Shown here: in pieces, positions 1 through 10,790 of the stretch | Layout: each line of letters begins with the position of its first letter | Position numbering within the stretch: position 1 is the stretch's first letter | Position numbers and translations under genes: made by a program | The notes under the pieces: generated by a model | The model's input: only the letters and a program-made list of their open reading frames with translations | Told to the model about the DNA's origin: nothing | Database searches by the model: none | NCBI GenBank assembly: GCA_015847255.1 | Contig: JADLZK010007829.1 | Span: forward strand, 62,001 to 126,000 | DNA: 64,000 bases | Direction of reading: 5' to 3' | DNA from: Hyparrhenia diplandra | Lineage: Eukaryota > Streptophyta > Magnoliopsida > Poales > Poaceae

Positions 1-106
1 GTTCATCAATTATACTATATATCTAGACATATTATTATATCTAGTTGTGTAGCAAAATGAATGCACTAAAAGGCAAAGCAACTTACAATTTAGAACGGAG
101 GGAGTA
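1..106. mobile_element. Stowaway-type MITE, 3' end only (cut by window start)
   Basis: The segment ends in AACGGAGGGAGTA at 94-106, the inverted form of the classic grass Stowaway terminal repeat (TACTCCCTCCGTTCC) with a TA target dinucleotide. The body is AT-rich and similar to the complete Stowaway at 62040-62153. The other terminus lies outside the window. Confidence 0.55.
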
Positions 107-120
107 AGAAAGAAAGTCAT

Positions 121-2040
121 ACGTAGTTTTGTATGATAAGATGATTGTAAATGAGAAAGTCGCAAGTCGCGGCATTTTCCACGCAAAATTCGTGGGTTAC
201 ACGGCAGGCGGGATTCAAACCCGTGACCTCTCCCTCACGTGTACCTCCTCTACCAATTCACCACACTATCACTTGTGTTCAGATTCCCTATGAGCTGCCC
301 ACATATTATAGAAAACCGAGTGTAAATTCCTAGCCCTAAACTGAGTGTAAATTGGTTGTTTACGAGACCAAAACGAACTCAAATTGAAAAGTCGTCAACT
401 ACAAAGTTTCATAACTTTTCGAGATCTATAATTTTGATTTAGGGAGTTTCTCCATCCAAGGTCCTCTAGGACATGTCGGCCATTGGTTTTGTAAAAGCTC
501 TATTTGCCCGATATGGTCCACAAGATAATTTCAAATGAAAAGTTATCAATTACAAAGTTTTTTAGAAATTTTCAAGACATGTTGGTAGTTTCTCCATCCG
601 AGGTTCAAAAATTTCAATTTCAAAATCAGAAAATTCAAACATACTTTTCTATGACAAGATGGTTGTAAATAAAAAGTCGTGGCATTTTTAGATTTGCAAA
701 AACCGCACGCATAGCGTGGTAGGCTGGTCGAACCCGCGACATCCCCCTCATCCATGTTGGTACTTTCCCATTCTAGGTCACTACTAAAATTTCGATTTCA
801 AAATCGAAACATTCATATGTAGTTTTGTATGATAAGATGATTGTCAATGAGAAAGTTGCAAGTCGTGGCATTTTTCGCGAAAAATTCATGGTTACACGGG
901 TGGCGGCATTCAAACCCGCAACCTCTCCCTCACGCGTACCTCTACCACTTCATCATACTATCTCTTGTGTCTAGATTCTCTCTAGGCTGTCCACATATTA
1001 TAAAAATTGAGTCTAAATTGTATGTTTAAGTCCCTAAACCGATTGTAAATTGTTTGTTTGAGACTGTAACGAACTCAAATCTAAAAGTTGTCATCTAAAA
1101 ACTTTCATGACTTTTCAAGATCTACAATTTTGGTTTAGGGAGTTTCTCCATCCAAGGTCATCTAGGACATGTCGGCCATTGGTTTTGTAAAAGTTCTATT
1201 TGCGTGATATGGCCCACAAGGTAATTTCAAATGAAAAAGTTGCAAATTACAAAATTTCATAAATTTTTGAGATCTATAACTTCCATGTTGGTAGTTTCTC
1301 CATACGAGGTTGTCACAAAAACTTAAATTTCAAAATCAGAAAATTCAAACGTACTTTTTTATATGACAAGATGATTGTAAATGAAAAAGTCACGGCATTT
1401 TTCGCGCAAACATCGCGTGCTATGCGGTAGGCGAATTCGAACTGTGTGACGTCCTCCTCGTCCATGTTGGTACGTTCTCCATTCTAGGTTGTTACAAAAA
1501 TTTCAATTTCAAAATCAAAAATTCACACGTAGTTTTGTACGATAAGATGATTGTAAATGAGGAAGTCGCATGTCGCGGCATTTTTCACGCAAAATTTGTG
1601 GTTACGCGGCTGGCGGGATTCAAACCACGACCTCTCCCTCAAGCTTACCTCGTTTACCACTTCACCATACTTTATAAACTAAGTCGTGAACTACAAAGTT
1701 TCATAACTTTTTGAGATCTAAAATTTTGATTTAGAGAGTTTCTCCATCCAAGGTCATCTAGGACATGTCGGCTATAGGTTTTACAAAAGCTCTATTTGCT
1801 AGATGTAGCCCACAAGATAATTTCAAATGAAAAGGTTGTCAATTACAAAGTTTTAGAACTTTTCGAGATCTACAACTTTTATGTTAGTATTTCCTCCATC
1901 CATGTTTATTAAAAAAAATCAATTTCAAAATCAAAAAAAATTCAAATGTACTTTTCTATGACAAAATGATTGTAAATGAATAAGTCGCGGCATTTTTCAC
2001 GCATAAAAAATCGCACACTAAGCAGCAAGCCGGGTCTTTT
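121..2040. repeat. Tandem array of ~700-bp units with embedded tRNA-like modules
   Basis: Three units begin with the same motif (TAGTTTTGTATGATAAGATG and close variants) at about 122, 818 and 1527, giving periods near 696 and 709 bp. The last unit stops near 2040. Each unit has two related halves: the first carries a module around 209-270, 903-957 and 1614-1670, the second a weaker one around 715-755, 1417-1465 and 2020-2040. On the minus strand the strong modules read as a B-box-like stretch (GGGTTTGAATCCCG) preceded by TTGGTAGAGG, like the D-loop and T-loop of a tRNA. No intact tRNA folds out, so these are degenerate tRNA-derived pieces, perhaps SINE heads. No coding potential is seen. Confidence 0.75.
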
Positions 2041-4548
2041 GGCCGATTAAGTGTATTTTGTCCTATTATACAAATATGTGTCTTTTGGCCAATTAATATA
2101 GGGTAGACACATTTAAATCTGGGAGATCGATATCTTATTTAAATATAAATATGTTGATTGAACACCATGCCCTTTTACTGACGACAGTCGTCGACATTTA
2201 TTTGGAGGAGCATGTATATTTCGACATTTACTTGGCTTATCTGCTTGTAGGTATTCTATCTGTTCTATGGATTATTCTCATGTTACTAATGCTATCATTT
2301 TTCAAGGTTGCAATTGAGCAAAGATGAGACTAAAAGGTTGAAGACCTACAGATTTTCTTTTGGCGTCGGTACAGTTTTTCTAAGCCGCTTTTTGAACTAT
2401 CGGACTTCATCTTGTAGAGGCCGAAGGGTAAATGTTTTTCTAAGCCGCTTAGGCAAGTTTTATTTTTGGATTAGGGTTTCTAAGAGGTGGTTTGCCTCTC
2501 GCTTATATAGCCCCATAAGATGAATCCCAGCCGTTGGATCAAACCGAATTGATTGTGCGACCTAGATTTGATCTCAAGGTTGGTTTGTGAGAAGGTTCCA
2601 TAAGCTAGGCCCAATTGGGCTCTGGGCACGGACGGCCAACCCGGTCCTTGCGGCCGACCGACCTTCCACTTTAATATGTGAAAGGTCCCTTGTGGTTTTT
2701 GGTAATTGAGTGACAACATTAGGTGGACTAATAATGTGTGAATGAGATGATACATAGGAGAATTAGTTCACAAGTGATGATACAATGAAGAAGCTTATTA
2801 TGTATGAGACACGACATGGAGTCATGTGAAGATCAAAATGAGGCTTGGCTTGATGGACTAGTTGCAAGTGTGAAGGTCTAGTTGGGGCTTTGAAGTCGGG
2901 GGACCGCGAGGCGGTAAGCTTGAGCAAGACTTGGCGTCGACGGACCGACGCACGGTGAAGGGCGAGTGAGGTCAAGATCGATGGACCAAGAGGGTCATGT
3001 GATGATATGGAGTGGATCATATCATTCTTGATCATGTTGATGCATGTGTTGCATCGGCACTTGGAGGAGATGGAGCGGAATGGAAATGTGCAAGGCAAAA
3101 GTGTATCGTCGATATTATTTGGAGGGAGCATGTATATTTTAGAGGAGAAAAGGTGAAGGAAGCCGTCGCACTCTTTTAATAAATACTAAAAGAGCACAAG
3201 AAATGTCTCTGTGCAAACGTGGAACTCACTAGGCTGACGGCAGGTTGGAGAACATGGTGCCAAACCTTCACCAAGTTTAAGATATAGGCATATGGGTACA
3301 AGGATGGTACGTTAAGTACATTCGGAGCACTTGTTTGATGAATCAAAAACAAGGAATGTGCAGTGGTGCTCGTCGTTTTCGTTCCAGGAACTAAAACTCT
3401 CTGTGTCCATCTGTATTACGCGTACGCTAGATCCTGTGAAAATCTTTTTTGTTGGCTTGCTGAAGAGCATCACTGCATGAAAGATATGCTTACCTACAAG
3501 AGGAATATATGGCGAGTATTAACCTGTAGAAAACATGAAAAGGCCTCATGGAAAGAGGCGACGGTAGCCTCACGCCACCGCCGTAGTTGACTAATGCATC
3601 GGAGTATATTATCATATTGTTTCCGAGGTACTAATTGTATTGTATGGATTAGTGGGAACAGTCAAGTACATATGCATGCCTTATCCAACTCCAAGTGGGA
3701 GGCCTGTTTAGAAAGCAGTGAAGAAATCTCATATTCCTGTAGACCGAGAAATAGTTTCTTGTAAAAAATATATATATACTAGTATCATGCTCGTGCGTTA
3801 CTACGGGATAACCGGACTTTTGTACTAAAAACACACGGTTCACATGATAAGGTAACAATAGTGTAAAACAAATACCGGACGTTAAAGTGACATTTAATCA
3901 AAAGAATAAAGTTCGTAAAAGTAACAGTCACACCTTCAAATCTTCATCTTGTAATAATTTTAACTCAGACTAATGTAGTTCTCATTGAGTTAGTTTCACT
4001 CCAACGTTCTTCATGTCTCTTAGTTATAATTTATTGATTAAAATATTAATTTGATAAATATTTATCCAACTCAGGTTTTTAATTGACCATATCAACACAT
4101 ATTATTGGTGATAAAGATCATGAAGTGTGTTTTACATGTTCTATGTTTTTAGTCTTGTAGATTTCATGAAAAAAAATTCATGACCCCTGAGGCTCAACAT
4201 GCATGAATATATCTATAAACCTTAATTGAATAAATATTAATTAAATCAATTTAATTAATAAATACATGTTCAATTTTATAACATTATAGCATGTGTTCAA
4301 TTTTGATTACACCATCACACATAGTTTATTAATTTAGTAATCTCACAACGTCGCACATAGTTTATTAATTTATTATCTTACACAGTTGATTAACCATCAA
4401 GCGTTCATGATGAACACCATGCACAAGCGGTCATATATGCAAAACTAAATATAATATTCAAGTAAATAATAGAGACAATGAAATTGGTTGGCCTTGAAAA
4501 TGTATGGATAGAGGCCAGAGACCTCGTTCCTGTTGTGTGGCAAGCGGC
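2041..4548. other. Repeat-derived intergenic DNA, no gene supported
   Basis: No convincing coding exon is visible. A ~32-bp motif (GGAGGAGCATGTATATT core) at 2187-2220 recurs at 3107-3138 and brackets about 890 bp. That interval has a TATA-like CTTATATAGCCCC near 2503 and a stretch near 2684-2760 typical of grass LTR-type repeats, including GGTAATTGAGTGACAAC. It may be LTR-derived, but no TSD or PBS is seen. 3780-4450 is AT-rich with nothing recognisable. Confidence 0.4.
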
Positions 4549-4553
4549 ATCCT

Positions 4554-5150
4554 TGTCATGACCAGGAAATCGGGCCCGAAGGACAGGCCCGCCCAGGCCC
4601 GCGGAGCGCCGGCGCCCCGCCCCACCTGGGCTCGCGCGCGCCTTATTTGTCTTCTCCCCTTCTGCGCGGATTCTTTCGGCAATTAATTCGGAAATAAAGG
4701 AGGAAAATATCTAGGATTATCTTTAGGCGTTTTTTGGTGTGCAAGGGGATATCTCATCTATAAGGGAGACCCTTATTAGGAAATAAATAAATAGGATATG
4801 CTTGTAAAAGGTATTCCAATCTATAAAGGAAACCTTTTAGAGATTGCTTGAGATACAAGTCCCACTAGTAGGGCTATATAAGTAAGGGGTCCGTAATCTT
4901 TCGGGGTAACAAGCAAATAAAGAAATTTATCCCAATCTCCTGTCTCTCTCGCCGCGCCGCCCCCCTCCTCCACCGCGCCGCCCGCGCCCGCCCCAGCGCA
5001 GCGCCGCCCGCCGCCCGTCGGCGCCACCGCCGGCCCGGCGCGTGCCGCCGCCCGCCCACACCGCCACCATCATCACCGCCCCATCCTCCTCCTCTTCCCC
5101 CAACTCCCCAATCTACGTGTCGGTTCGGCCCAATCTATTTGGAACGGCGG
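4554..5150 (+). repeat. 5' LTR of the gypsy element
   Basis: It begins TGTCATGACC and matches the 3' LTR over its length: the shared GGAAATAAAGGAGGAAAATA region, the AAATAAATAAATAGGATATG region, a TATA-like GGGCTATATAAGTAAGG near 4871 and the CCAATCTATTTGGAAC end. The last few bases differ from the 3' copy (GGCGG against TCCGACA), so the exact end is uncertain by a few bases. Confidence 0.85.
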
Positions 5151-5165
5151 TGGTATCCGGAGACC
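5151..5165 (+). other. Primer-binding-site-like sequence
   Basis: TGGTATCCGGAGACC directly follows the 5' LTR. It resembles the initiator-tRNA-Met primer site TGGTATCAGAGCC of plant LTR elements but with an extra base and substitutions. Confidence 0.55.
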
Positions 5166-5185
5166 ACTACGATCCACCCACCACC

Positions 5186-6720
5186 ATGGACGCCCGAATC
5201 GAAGAAGGCTGGCGAAGAACTTGGGGGCGAGTTCGCGTAAATTCAACATCGGGATGGACCACGATCGAGGATAAGCTCTCTATCCTCTCGGCGACGATCC
5301 ACGCGCTCAGCGCCGTCAACAACTCCATGACGCCGAGATTGAGATGAAGGCGATGTTGGAGACAACGGCGGCCGCGACTTCATCAAGAAGCGGACCGATG
5401 GCAAGCGAGAACCGGGGACGATCAAGTCCGCGGCTGATGTGGAGAACCTGATGAAGGGGGCTACAGGGCGAAGGCAGCGCCAGCGAGGCGCCGCCATCCC
5501 GGGCGCACGCGCCGCCCCCTCCTCCGGCCGACACCTTTCCTGGTCTCGCTCCCCTGTCTGCACAAGCTGTCCTTCCCAACCTACGATGGCAAGGGAGGAT
5601 CCCTCCCATGGATCAACCGCTGCGAGCAATTCTTCAGGGGACAAGGTACGCCAGCTACAGAGCAATTCTGATATGCCTCCTATCATCTCACAGGAGGAGC
5701 ACAGCAATGGTACATGAGGCTGTCCCAGGTGAAACCAGTGGTAGATTGGGCAAGCTTTTTGCCCAATACGATCAACGAGCGCTTTGGCTTTTGCTGAACG
5801 GCGGAATCCGCTAAGGTGAGCTGGCATCGCCGAGGAAGACGAGCAACGTCGATGAGTACACGAGCAGTTCCTCGGCACACATGGCACGCGCACAGCAACC
5901 TCGACGACCCGGCCAGCGAGGTCAACATCTACACAAAGAGGCTTGGGCGAACCGCTCAAGACAGACGTCGAGATGCAGAACCCCAAAGACATGGAGGCAG
6001 CCATGTCTCGCAGGGCGTACTGGCGACGCCTCGCCATCCTCTACAACACCGGCAAGCCAGCACAGGCAAAGGGCGGGGGCACCCGCGCCTGGCCCTGCTG
6101 GCCGCCCCAAGGCGCCCCCTCGTCGGCGGCACCGACCGGCCGTTCAGCGGCCGACACCCGAAGAGATGACGGAGCGATGCAAGGCGGGACTCTACTTCAA
6201 GCGTGACGAGCCGTTTACACGGGGTCACAAGTGGCACCTCTTCGACATCACGGTCTTCAATGACTACAACGACGATATGCGACGAAGCCCCCCGGCGGCG
6301 GGCGTCAAAGAGGAGCCGACCGACTGAAGGTCCTCGTCGGGGACCCGACTCCCGCATGCGTGGTGCTCATTCTCTCTACCTCGTCGGTATGATCTCGGGC
6401 TCGAGGGCGTCAACATCATCGTCGACGACGGGAGCAACGCACAACTACGCCGACCCCGCGTGGTGACCACGGCGGGCCTCGGACTCGGCCTAGATGCGTG
6501 TGCTGATCACCACCGGCACCGGCGCCACCGACATGCGGGCTGCCACCTTCGGGACGCGATACCACTACGCCTCGACGCCCGGCGCAACCGACATCGACGC
6601 CTATGTCATGTCTGTGGCGGGCGGCGACGCCGGCGTCATCCTTGGCATGCCTTGGTTGGCAAGCCTGGGCGAAAGTGGCGTGGGACTTCGCGACCCACAG
6701 CCGCGCACTACCGTGACGGT
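5186..6720 (+). pseudogene. Eroded gag and retropepsin region of the gypsy element
   Basis: The likely gag start is the ATG at 5186 (MDARIEEG). About 5574-5720 can be read across frames as the grass gypsy gag core (FPTYDGKGGSLPWINRCEQF, then QQWYMRLSQ). Near 5943-6060 is a capsid/linker stretch. The zinc knuckle near 6175-6230 is degenerate: the pattern C-x2-C-x4-H-x4-C is broken because the second and last cysteines read as Arg and Trp. From about 6395 there is a retropepsin-like flap region (GVILGMPWLASLGE at 6630-6670). The frame changes several times through small indels, so no intact polyprotein can be made. Large reading frames on the other strand here are shadows. Confidence 0.75.
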
Positions 6721-6974
6721 TGCCCAAGCACGTTCACATCGGGCTCCACGCCCCCCCCGGCGTGGGCGCCCGGCCCGGGCCTTGCCACCGGTCGCATCTT
6801 CGCCCGTCGATTTGCTATAACTCGGCATGGGAAACGTTCAAGGCATGCGGCGCTTGGACCTCTACGACACGTCCACGGGAGTCTTCGCCCAACTTCATGG
6901 GGCAACATTGGAGGATCGACATCTACGCCAAGACGCCCTCAGCGTCCCACGAGGCGACGCCGCCCGCTGGGCGC

Positions 6975-7065
6975 TAGAGGGGCGGTCTCCTCCTCTTCGA
7001 TGGTCGCTTCTACCTCCCGGCTTCCTCTCCACTATTGCAGATCTGGCTGGAGGCTTTGCTTCGGG
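6975..7065 (+). pseudogene. Remnant of integrase N-terminal region
   Basis: The stretch reads GLLLFDGRFYLPASSPLLQI followed by WLEAL, which resembles the segment just before the HHCC zinc-binding domain of plant gypsy integrases. Only about 250 bp separates it from the retropepsin end, so the reverse transcriptase and RNase H were deleted. The 600 bp downstream to the polypurine tract has no recognisable integrase core. Confidence 0.5.
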
Positions 7066-7740
7066 GCGGAGTTCGTAGAACGAACTTCCTCGCCTTTGGG
7101 AGCCTACACGACCGAGCCAACCGGTACGCACCGACCGCCGCCATCTGTTGGGTGGCATGTGGCCTTGGCGCCACCACGTCGGCCCGGCAGGGTCGTCTTC
7201 CTCGGCGGCATGGATCGCCTCTTCTTCACCGCCGACAGCGTCCACATCGGCTTCACGATGCGAGAGAGGGGTGTCCACCGGCTCTCACCCTCTCTCGTTC
7301 GACGTCGGCTCCTTCATATGCGATGCGATGTTGAACTTGGCGCTACTCCTCCTACTGCCGTGACATCACCATCGGGCGTCTACTTTTCGCTCTTCGTCAG
7401 CGCTCCTCCCAACGGCGTTTCTTGTTCTGGAGAGCCCACCCCGCGACATGGTGCATCGGCACCTTGAGGTGGGCGTTCAAAGGAACTCCCGCTTGGCGCC
7501 GTGCCGTCGAGGCGGCTCACAAAGCGAGGGGCGTCTTTGTTCACGGTACATCTACCACGGCTACGCCGGCAACCTTCACTACCTCCACGGAGTTTGATCC
7601 ACGGAACCGAACGGGGAGAACATGATCCTCGGGAACCCGGTGCGAGTCGACTCATACTGCAGGTTGAGCTCATCATCGGGGCGGTGATCTCCACCGGTGT
7701 CGGTGTGAATGGACTTTCATCCAGCGAGGACGCGCCGGTC

Positions 7741-7755
7741 GGAGAAGGGGGGAGA
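7741..7755 (+). other. Polypurine tract
   Basis: GGAGAAGGGGGGAGA lies immediately upstream of the 3' LTR start (TGTCCCGACC at 7756), as expected for plus-strand priming. Confidence 0.75.
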
Positions 7756-8355
7756 TGTCCCGACCAGGGAAATCGGACCTGAAGGACAAGGCCCGCCAAA
7801 GCCCGCGGGCGCCGGGCGCCGCCCCCACAGGCTCGCGTCGCGCCCGCGCCCGTCTCCTCCCTTCCGCGGATTCTTCGGCAATTAATTCGAAATAAAGGAG
7901 GAAAATATCTAGGATTATCTTTAGGCGCGTTTTTTGGTGTGCAAGGGGATATCTCATCTATAAGGGAGACCCTTATTAGGAAATAAATAAATAGGATATG
8001 CTTGTAAAAGGTATTCCAATCTATAAGGAAACCTTTAGAGATTGCTTGAGATACAAGTCCCACTAGCCGGGCTATATAAGTAAGGGGTCTGTAATCTTTC
8101 GGGGCAACAAGCAAATAAAGAAATTTATCCCAATCTCCCTGTCTCTCTCGCCAAGCGCCACCCCTCCCTCCACCGCGCCGCCGCCCACACTTGGCGCCCC
8201 TTGGCGCCGCCCGCGGCGCCCGTCCACGCCACGCGACCCCGGCAAGGCGCCGACGCCCGCCGCCCCGCCACCATCATCACTGCCCCATCCTCCTCCTCTT
8301 CCCCAACTCCCCAATCTACGTGTCGGTTCCGCCCAATCTATTTGGAACTCCGACA
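7756..8355 (+). repeat. 3' LTR of the gypsy element
   Basis: It begins TGTCCCGACC and ends TCCGACA, giving TG...CA termini. It is followed by the target duplication ATCCT at 8356-8360. It is homologous along its length to 4554-5150, including the TATA-like GGGCTATATAAGTAAGG near 8069. Confidence 0.88.
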
Positions 8356-8360
8356 ATCCT

Positions 8361-9247
8361 TTCCGTGCCGTCGGCAAGCGGGGTGTTATGCCAACGGACA
8401 GCTGAAGGCTCGCTGTGCTAAGAATGTGATGGGAAGGTCATAAGTTAAATTGAGCAGGAGAGATGCTAAGTTAATTTGATCATTCTTTTTCCCTATTTAT
8501 TGCACAAGGAGGAAAAGAACTAATCTTAATAATAATATATCTCTATTTTTTGCCAACTTAATCACTTAATTGGTACTAATAAATGATGGTGTGAGATGTA
8601 AAAATAAAATTGGACCGTCCTGCATCCAAATAGACTATGACAAGATTTCAGAAAGCACAAAGTTTTGGGTTTTGGGCTACTTACCTAGACAGGTATAGTT
8701 ACACAAACTGAAAGGTTTGTAATTAGAGGACCTGACCAGTGAACAACTGGCCAAATTGGTAGAGACATGCATGAGTAAATTAGTTTGCATTATCTATAAG
8801 AAAAGTTAATAGTAATTAACACAACCATGGCAAAGGGCGGCGAGGGCCTCCACATCGGGCGAGTCGAGGGCTTCGGGTCTCGGGTCCTTCAGCGTGATGT
8901 ACTCCGACCTCCTAGTATGAATCCTCACGCTAGTCGATCCACCACCACCACAAAGTGAGATTGAGAGAAATGTCGTGGAGTTAATTAGCTACTTAATTGT
9001 GTGTGTGGGGTGAAGCAACTCTTGGAGCTAGCGGCGGCCTTTGGCCCGACGACAAGGAGACGCAAGCTGGAGGGAAGGATCGGCCGAGAGGAAGTCGGAG
9101 GACGCCAAAGCTAGGGCAATGACGGTGACGATCACACACGGCGGTGATGGCGGGGGGTGGTGGATGAGGATGACAAGGGGCTGGATGAGGCCTAGCAAAA
9201 AGGTTGCACCGATGGGCTGCGCGAGGGCAATGACGACTCGTCGACCA
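8361..9247. other. Intergenic, no gene recognised
   Basis: This is ordinary AT-rich DNA with a short GC-rich patch at 8827-8960. The patch could encode about 43 residues in the plus direction (from ATG at 8827) or a similar stretch in the minus direction, and neither is recognised. 9040-9240 is G-rich on the plus strand without a convincing protein. Confidence 0.4.
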
Positions 9248-9348
9248 GGAAGTGGGTGGGAAACACCGCGGGGACAGGACCTGTGGGACGCATCAACCGG
9301 AAGTGGGTGGGAAACACCGCGAAGGACAGGACCTGTGGGACGCATGAT
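9248..9348. repeat. Two-copy tandem repeat, period 51 bp
   Basis: GGAAGTGGGTGGGAAACACC begins at 9248 and again at 9299. Both copies continue to ACAGGACCTGTGGGACGCAT, with a small indel difference after CACCGCG. It is a local tandem duplication of unknown function. Confidence 0.85.
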
Positions 9349-10229
9349 GACGCAAAGCCTCTTGATCGGTGGCCTTTATTTCCTTTTCTTTTTTCCCAGT
9401 GACTTTGTAATGTCTGTCATTATTTACTTTCCTTCCTAATTTTCCGTTACTTTTTATTACTCCCCTTGATTTGGTGCAGGCCTTCCATGCGACCCATGCA
9501 TGCTGATTCGCATGTATGTGATTGTTTCTTCCTTCTATATTTGGCACACGTACATGATTGTTTCCCATTCTTATTTGTCACACAAGAAATTCCATATTAT
9601 GAGGCAAGACCATAACGCTGATTGGTACGTTGCCTAATATAGATCGCATGAAACACGAGGTTGCCTAATTATAAATCGCATGGAGGGAGGCAGACGGACA
9701 AACCAACGATTGTCGCACCAAAACAAAGTCTTCCTTTTGTTGTTTTTATGTTGTAGAGATGTTGTTATTGTTTTCAAACTATTTAAGCATAATTTGAGGG
9801 GTTTTTTTTGCCATCATCTTAGTTTCTTGGAGCCAATTGGTCGCATACAACGTCATATAGTTCAAATTGTCCCCTGCACAGGTACACTTATTCCATGTTT
9901 GAAGGCTGATGAACTATTAGGTGCCGATGATGATACTGCAATTATTATGCTATAGTTACTATAGTCTGTTAATGTACGTGAATGTACAAATATATATGTT
10001 GAGGAGAAAAGGGAAAATGAACGAAGACATGTAAAATTAGCTAGGTTTTTGGCAGACAGGTTGGGAACTAAGAGTAAAGTTGCAACCTTCTTAGTAGCAA
10101 TACAGAAATGATTTTGGTCAAAAAAACAATCTTCAGCGCTGGTTCAAAAAACCTCTATTAGATGTCATCGATTGTAAAGATGTGGTGTTTGTAGCGTCGA
10201 TCATCTAACTGTCCCTGAAAATAATGCTA
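9349..10229. other. Intergenic, no gene recognised
   Basis: AT-rich DNA. Near 9500-9680 a loose repetition occurs (GATTGTTTC twice; TTGCCTAAT twice with ATCGCATG). No exon structure or RNA gene is seen. Confidence 0.35.
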
Positions 10230-10790
10230 TAAAAGAGCCACCCTTGTAAATTGACTTTTAGTGACAGTTGTTGTATGGCAACTGCCCAAGAAACTGTTTT
10301 TTAACGATGCCTGTGGCAATACAACCTCTACTAAAAGCTCATATTCAGGAGTTGTTGGCTTATATGTGCCGTTTTGCTCAAACTGAACATCATCCCTGAA
10401 AATCCATTTAAAACTTTTGAATTTTCTCACCATGTTTACCCACCAGACTTCAGAGCCTATTGCAATTGCTTGAAAATAACTTCAACTCCATATATATACT
10501 AGTGTACTAGTTAATTAATACAAACTTGACATATAAAGTATTTGCAGAATACTTTAATTTACATTACAAACTACTAATTAACATTGTGCTTCATGACGAA
10601 AATGAAATTAGACACCTATCAGTTGAAGCGCGCCGACGAGTGTCAAACCTGGCATCTGTCACATAGTCCGAAGTATTATCATAGAAGCCCCTCTCGCAGA
10701 GCACCTTTTGCACCAGGAACTTGTATAAATCATTTTGAGCTTGAACATCCTTATTCAAGGCACACAGAGGCGTGATGCAAAAGGAAAACT
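10230..10790 (-). pseudogene. Possible gene fragment, unrecognised
   Basis: Two minus-strand stretches look protein-like. One near 10433-10300 contains FKWIFRDDVQFEQNGTYKPT followed by TPEYELLVE. The other, near 10757-10610, contains KDVQAQNDLYKFLVQKVLCE and GFYDNTSDYVTDARFD. Both are bounded by plausible splice-like sites but no start, stop or full frame can be assembled. I do not recognise the family. It may be a captured gene fragment inside a transposon, or chance. Confidence 0.22.

Larger units (their letters stand above)
4554..8355 (+). mobile_element. Non-autonomous Ty3/gypsy-type LTR retrotransposon with 5-bp target duplication
   Basis: Two near-identical LTRs (4554-5150 and 7756-8355) flank ~2.6 kb of internal DNA. 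The target duplication ATCCT is perfect at 4549-4553 and 8356-8360. A primer-binding-like TGGTATCCGGAGACC follows the 5' LTR and a purine tract precedes the 3' LTR. The internal region keeps eroded gag, a retropepsin-like stretch and the start of an integrase zinc-binding region, but no reverse transcriptase or RNase H was recognised and there is not enough room for them. The LTRs differ by scattered substitutions and small indels. The element would depend on a related autonomous gypsy element. Confidence 0.88.

Noticed and set aside
121..2040. Functional tRNA genes in the tandem array
   Set aside because: The modules have B-box-like cores but no acceptor stem or complete cloverleaf; only degenerate tRNA similarity can be claimed.
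5243..6357. Long minus-strand open frames across the gypsy internal region
   Set aside because: They are antisense to recognisable gag sequence and have no family features.
6460..7467. A 335-residue plus-strand open frame in the gypsy element
   Set aside because: It is Arg/Pro/His-rich and out of frame with the retropepsin and integrase motifs; it exists because of GC richness.
9041..9439. 132-residue plus-strand frame around the 51-bp tandem repeat
   Set aside because: It spans the tandem repeat and its translation is repetitive; no homology or gene structure.
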